NCBI RefSeq assembly: GCF_001280005.1
Contig: NZ_LGDW01000040.1
Span: forward strand, 34,685 to 98,684
Source of the DNA: Streptomyces sp. NRRL WC-3618
GTDB lineage: Bacteria > Actinomycetota > Actinomycetes > Streptomycetales > Streptomycetaceae
DNA length: 64,000 nt
Direction of reading: 5' to 3'
Shown here piece by piece: positions 60,262 to 64,000 of the stretch (position 1 is the first letter of the stretch; every line of letters starts with the position of its first letter). The notes beneath the pieces were generated by a model. It made no database searches and was not told the origin of the DNA. It was given only the letters and a program-made list of their open reading frames with translations. The position numbers were made by a program, and so were the translations under genes.

Positions 60262-60861
60262 TCAGGCGCGCTCGACGAGCTCGCCGTCCAACTCGTCGTA
60301 CAGCGCACCCGTTTCGGGGCACTCCCACGCGCCCGGCTCGCCCTCCCGCTCGATCAGCCGTACGCCGGCCCGGCCGACCCAGCCGATCCGGCGCGCCGGA
60401 ACACCGGCCACGAGTGCGAAGTCCGGCACGTCCCGGGTCACCACGGCGCCCGCCGCGACAAGCGCCCAACGGCCGATGCGCACCGGCGCCACGCACACGG
60501 AACGGGCCCCCACGGACGCCCCCTCGGCCACCACCACCGCCACCGCTTCCCAGTCGCCGCCGCGCTTGAGCCGGCCCTCCGGGTCGACCGACCGGGGGAA
60601 GTGGTCGTTGGTGAAGACCGCCGCCGGGCCGACGAACACCCCGTCTCCGAGCACCGCCGGTTCGTAGACCAGGGCGTAGTTCTGGAGTTTCACGTTGTCG
60701 CCGATGCGTACGCCCGGGCCGACATACGCTCCCCGGCCGACGATGCACCCGCTGCCCAGTCGGGCGTCCTCCCGGATCTGGGCCAGATCCCAGACCGTCG
60801 TCCCGTCGCCGATCGTTGCCGTTTCGTCGACCTGGGCGGTCGGCTGGATCCTGGAGCTCAC
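60262..60861 (-). CDS. WbpD/WlbB-like sugar N-acetyltransferase
   Basis: The 199-residue product is a left-handed beta-helix acyltransferase: ATIGDGTTVWDLAQIREDAR, VGPGVRIGDNVKLQNYALVY and the acceptor-site FTNDHFPRSVDP. These match WbpD/WlbB, which acetylate the 3-amino group of UDP-2-acetamido-3-amino-uronic acid. With the WbpB- and WbpE-like genes 20 kb away it completes that pathway. Confidence 0.88.
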   Translation of the reverse strand: MSSRIQPTAQVDETATIGDGTTVWDLAQIREDARLGSGCIVGRGAYVGPGVRIGDNVKLQNYALVYEPAVLGDGVFVGPAAVFTNDHFPRSVDPEGRLKRGGDWEAVAVVVAEGASVGARSVCVAPVRIGRWALVAAGAVVTRDVPDFALVAGVPARRIGWVGRAGVRLIEREGEPGAWECPETGALYDELDGELVERA

Positions 60862-61206
60862 CTGGTGGAACCTTTCTGCTCACCGGGGCGGCAAAAGCGC
60901 CTTCACGGGATCACCATACTTACGCCGGATCGGCCGACGACGGTGACCGGCGCCCGGTCGTGGACGGTCCGGCGTCGGCCTTGACGGGGAGAGCGGTTTC
61001 GGGGACGACAGCGAGAAGGCGACCAGGGTGGCGCCGCACACTGTTGACGCCCGTCGGCCGCCGTCGCCGTGTCGTCAATTCACAGATTGAGCACCGAAGT
61101 TCATCAACCCTTCAAATGTCAAGCGCTACGCTCAGCGGCATTCGAGTGGCCGATGGCGCCCACACGCCGCAGCGCTCGCTCCCCCCACAGGCACAGGAGA
61201 CTCGGC
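60862..61206. promoter_or_regulatory. Divergent intergenic region at the end of the glycan locus
   Basis: About 345 bases between the leftward acetyltransferase and the rightward flavoprotein. No gene is supported. The 61075-61130 part is AT-richer and probably holds the flavoprotein promoter; I could not fix hexamers. Confidence 0.35.
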
Positions 61207-62313
61207 GTGCAGCACGGCGACGTAGTGGTGATCGGCGGCGGCTATGCCGGCGTGCGGCTGGCGAAACGACTGGACGACACGGCCCGGGTCACCCTGGTGG
61301 ACCGCAAGGAGGTCTTCTTCCATCGCATTGCCTCCCTGCGCGCCGGCGTGTGCCCCGAGTGGACGATCACCCCGTTCATTCCGTACGACCGGCTGCTGCG
61401 CAACGGCCGCGTGGCCGTGGGCAAAGCGGTCGGCGTCGACACCGCCGAGCGGAAGGTGACGCTGGCCTCGGGCGAGATCCTCCCGTACGACGTGGTGGTG
61501 ATCGCCACCGGCGCCGACTACCCGGAACCGGCCAGGTTCACCGGCACCACCGTCGAGGAGGCCGCCCGGTCGTTCGCCGGGCACCAGCGGAACATCGCCG
61601 CCGCCGAACACGTCCTCGTCGTCGGCGGCGGGCCCTCCGGCGTCGAACTCGCCGCCGAGATCCGCCTGGCCCGCCCCGGCGTCAGGGTCACCCTCGCCCA
61701 CTCCGGGCCGGCGCTGCTCCATTCCACGGGCAGTGAACGGGTCGGGAAGAGGGCCCGTGTCTGGCTGGAATCGCATGACGTGGAGGTCCGGCTCGACTCC
61801 TTCATGTCACCCGGCAATGACTTCGGCACCTATCGCGACGCCCACGGTGGCCTCATCGGGGCCGACCGCTCCTTCTGGGCCACCGGCACCACCCCCAACA
61901 CGTTCTGGCTGCGCATGGCCGGGCTCGGCGACTGGCTGAACGCCTCCGGGCATGTGAGGGTCGACCGGACGCTCCGGGTCGAGGGCTTCCCGGACGTGTT
62001 CGCCGTCGGTGACGTGAACGACATCAGCGAACTCAAGATCACCCCCGTCGCGCTCGCCCAGGCGGACCTCGCCGTCCACAACATCCGCGCCCAGCTGCAG
62101 AGTCCCGGCAGACATCGCAAGCAGCCCCGCTTCTACCGGTCGCTCCACCGGGCCCCGCTCATCGTGCCGTTCGGGGCCGCCGACGGGGTGACCATGGTTC
62201 CCGTGCCCGGCGGCGAGACCGCGATCCTCGGCGGCCGTACCGCCACGCTGGCCAAGGCCAAGACCCTCATGACCCCCTACATGAGGCGCCAGCTCGGATA
62301 CACGGCGGCCTGA
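61207..62313 (+). CDS. FAD-dependent NAD(P)H dehydrogenase (NDH-2/AIF-like)
   Basis: The 368-residue product has an FAD-binding start VVVIGGGYAGVRLAKRLD, the second nucleotide motif VLVVGGGPSGVELAAEI, and the FAD-contact GFPDVFAVGDVNDI. This is the two-dinucleotide fold of type II NADH dehydrogenases and AIF/FSP1-like quinone reductases. The length lacks the long C-terminal membrane helices of typical Ndh. GTG 61207 follows AGGAGA. Confidence 0.87.
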   Translation: MQHGDVVVIGGGYAGVRLAKRLDDTARVTLVDRKEVFFHRIASLRAGVCPEWTITPFIPYDRLLRNGRVAVGKAVGVDTAERKVTLASGEILPYDVVVIATGADYPEPARFTGTTVEEAARSFAGHQRNIAAAEHVLVVGGGPSGVELAAEIRLARPGVRVTLAHSGPALLHSTGSERVGKRARVWLESHDVEVRLDSFMSPGNDFGTYRDAHGGLIGADRSFWATGTTPNTFWLRMAGLGDWLNASGHVRVDRTLRVEGFPDVFAVGDVNDISELKITPVALAQADLAVHNIRAQLQSPGRHRKQPRFYRSLHRAPLIVPFGAADGVTMVPVPGGETAILGGRTATLAKAKTLMTPYMRRQLGYTAA

Positions 62314-62501
62314 AGCCCGCCCTCGTGGAGACCGTGTGGAGGGCTTGCGGGGGCCGTGTGGGCAAAGCCTGCGGCAGGTTCTCGACTGCGGTTCCCGCCC
62401 CCGTTGTTACCGCCGCGTACATCCTGGGGTAGGGTCCCTCCGTTTCCAACTACCGGCTGAACGCGGGCCGGTACGGGGAGTGTTGGAGGGGCGGCGAAAC
62501 G

Positions 62502-63902
62502 ATGAATACCCAGTGGGGCGACGGCGGACCCGTGGACCTGGACGGCATACGGCTGGAGGAGCTGACACCTGAACCGCTGCTGACCAGGGACTACGAGACG
62601 CGCCCCTCGCTCGTGTACGAACGGCTGCGGCAACAGCACGGCCCGGTCGCACCGGTCGACCTGCTCGGCGTACCCGCCTGGCTCGTCCTGGGCTACCAGG
62701 AGTCGCTCCAGGTCCTCCAGGACGATGCCGGGTGGCCGAAGGGGCTGGAGAAGTGGCGGGCGCGTTCGGAGGGCAGGGTGCCCGCCGACTGGCCGCTCGG
62801 ACCGTCCCTCGAGGTCAACCACGTGCTGATCCAGGGCGGCCCCGGTTACCGCCCGTTGAGGGCCGCGTGGGACGTGGCGCTGAAACCGTTCCAGGATCCG
62901 GGCCACCCCCAGGCGCGGCGGCTGAAAAGGGCCGTCGCCGCCTATGCCGACGAACTGATCACGTTGATGGGCCAGGGCGGCGGCACCGGTCTGGCGGATC
63001 TGTCGGCCCAGTTCTCCCGGCCGCTGCCACTGATGGTGGCCAGTAGCCTGCTCGGCTTCCCCGGATCACAGGGCGACGACGCGCTGATGGACATGTGGCG
63101 GGTACTGGACGCGGGCCCGGACGCGGAGCCCGCCCTGGAGCGGCTGCTGGCGACGCTCGCCGAACTGGCGGCGGCGAAACTCGAGACGCCGGGGGACGAC
63201 TTCCCCTCGTACCTGATAGCCGCGCACCCCGGACTCTCGGTCGACGAACTGGCCCGCGAACTGTTCATGCTGCTGGGCATGACCTCCGACCACGTCGGCA
63301 TCCTGGTGGCCAACACGGTGGTCGAGGTCATCTCGGGCGAGAGCACCGTGCGAGCCAGCCTTTCCGCCGGGATGGTCAGGGAGACCATGAACCGGGTGGT
63401 CATGCGTAAGCCGCCGCTGGTCAACTTCGTGCCCCGCTTCGCGGCCAGGGACACCCGGCTGGGCAACTACACGATCCGGGCGGGCGATCCGGTGTGGGTC
63501 TCCTCCGCCGCGGCGCACGACGACCCTCTCTTCGCCAAGAACGTGTGCCCGAGCACCACGCTCAGCACCCGGGCGCACCTGTCCTGGGGCGCGGGCCCAC
63601 GCCAGTGCCCGGCGCGGGAGCTCGCGTCGACGGTCGCGGCGGTCGGCGTCGGCCGGCTGTTCGAGCGGTTCGTGAACCTGGACCTCGCCCTTCCCGTCGA
63701 CCAACTCCCTTGGCGTTCCTCGCCGTTCATGCGAGGCCTACGATCACTGCCCGTACGGTACGACCTCGCCGCGCTGCCCGAGCAACGGTTGGCGTACGAC
63801 CCGGCGACGCAGTCGGCACGGACGGAACTGCCGGACCCGTCGGCACGGCAGCGCTCATCGCTGTGGCGCTACCTGACGGAGCTGATCCGCACCGGCCGCT
63901 GA
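62502..63902 (+). CDS. Cytochrome P450 lacking ExxR (CYP157-like)
   Basis: The 466-residue product has the heme ligand region HLSWGAGPRQCPARELA (Cys near residue 368). The K-helix position reads RETMNRVVMRKPP, where the usual ExxR is E-T-M-N. The I-helix reads LLGMTSDHVGILVAN, without the acid-alcohol pair. Loss of ExxR is known for CYP157 enzymes of Streptomyces conservons. No conservon genes (CvnA-D) precede it here. ATG 62502 follows GGAGGGG. Confidence 0.85.
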   Translation: MNTQWGDGGPVDLDGIRLEELTPEPLLTRDYETRPSLVYERLRQQHGPVAPVDLLGVPAWLVLGYQESLQVLQDDAGWPKGLEKWRARSEGRVPADWPLGPSLEVNHVLIQGGPGYRPLRAAWDVALKPFQDPGHPQARRLKRAVAAYADELITLMGQGGGTGLADLSAQFSRPLPLMVASSLLGFPGSQGDDALMDMWRVLDAGPDAEPALERLLATLAELAAAKLETPGDDFPSYLIAAHPGLSVDELARELFMLLGMTSDHVGILVANTVVEVISGESTVRASLSAGMVRETMNRVVMRKPPLVNFVPRFAARDTRLGNYTIRAGDPVWVSSAAAHDDPLFAKNVCPSTTLSTRAHLSWGAGPRQCPARELASTVAAVGVGRLFERFVNLDLALPVDQLPWRSSPFMRGLRSLPVRYDLAALPEQRLAYDPATQSARTELPDPSARQRSSLWRYLTELIRTGR

Positions 63903-63960
63903 GGCGGCGTTGCGGCGGGCCGCAGTGTTTGGTGTACGCCGGGGACGTGCGTGACCCTGG

Positions 63961-64000
63961 CTCGGTGGCTCGGTGGCTCGGTGGCTCGGTGGCTCGGTGG
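63961..64000. repeat. 8-bp tandem repeat running off the window end
   Basis: Five perfect copies of CTCGGTGG fill 63961-64000, with partial units just before. The array continues past the window, so its full length is unknown. It lies downstream of the P450 stop. Confidence 0.8.

Noticed and set aside
1..64000. tRNA, rRNA, CRISPR or prophage attachment sites
   Set aside because: I found no cloverleaf-like T-arm sequences, no ribosomal sequence, no regularly spaced repeats and no convincing att duplications.

Overview
The window is high-GC DNA with strong codon-position bias, frequent GTG and occasional TTG starts, many four-base start/stop overlaps, twin-arginine lipoproteins, giant ATPase-LuxR (LAL) regulators and one rare TTA codon. 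This points to a Streptomyces or very close actinomycete chromosome. I see no rRNA, tRNA or CRISPR array.

Layout. 1-11.6 kb is a patchwork of small functional modules and debris: an unknown gene, fused remnants of two insertion sequences (ISKra4-type and IS110-type), a copper module (two CsoR-like operators, a DUF6153 protein and an MmcO-like multicopper oxidase), a frameshifted secreted peptidoglycan-binding-like protein, a decayed AfsR/SARP-type regulator, a TTA-containing LAL regulator, a seven-repeat secreted propeller protein and an IS3 remnant. 11.7-16.4 kb holds two peptidase genes (an S8 subtilase and an M14 carboxypeptidase), each paired with a separate small gene that resembles a peptidase prodomain, then a nucleoside deaminase. 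16.5-22.1 kb (minus strand) is an ABC importer of the NMT1/SsuA class linked to a Rieske oxygenase; the partner reductase is gutted by internal deletions. A small ORF with a strong ribosome binding site precedes the oxygenase.

22.3-30.2 kb contains the most interesting system. A 25-residue peptide gene (27029-27106, minus) ending SSAYYCCSAL has a strong ribosome binding site and is not in any long ORF. It is followed by a strong hairpin and then by three overlapping genes: a membrane protein joining a PqqD-like recognition domain to an M50-type HEGFH protease, a large TPR protein, and a flavin reductase. A LAL regulator is divergent from it. I read this as a candidate ribosomally made, modified peptide (RiPP) locus that I do not recognise as a named class.

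30.3-31.6 kb has an alpha/beta-hydrolase fragment joined by deletion to an ArsR fragment, then a DUF899 gene. 31.6-60.9 kb is a large extracellular polysaccharide locus on both strands: a WbaP-like sugar-phosphate transferase, several GT2 glycosyltransferases, a WecG/TagA transferase, a Wzx-type flippase, an O-antigen ligase/polymerase fused to a Wzz-like domain, two further Wzz-like proteins, and sugar-nucleotide enzymes matching the WbpA/B/D/E/I families that make UDP-diacetamido-uronic acids in Pseudomonas. It also encodes several secreted or anchored accessory proteins. 61.2-63.9 kb carries a type II NADH dehydrogenase-like flavoprotein and a cytochrome P450 that appears to lack the ExxR motif, as in CYP157 enzymes. 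The window ends in an 8-bp tandem repeat.
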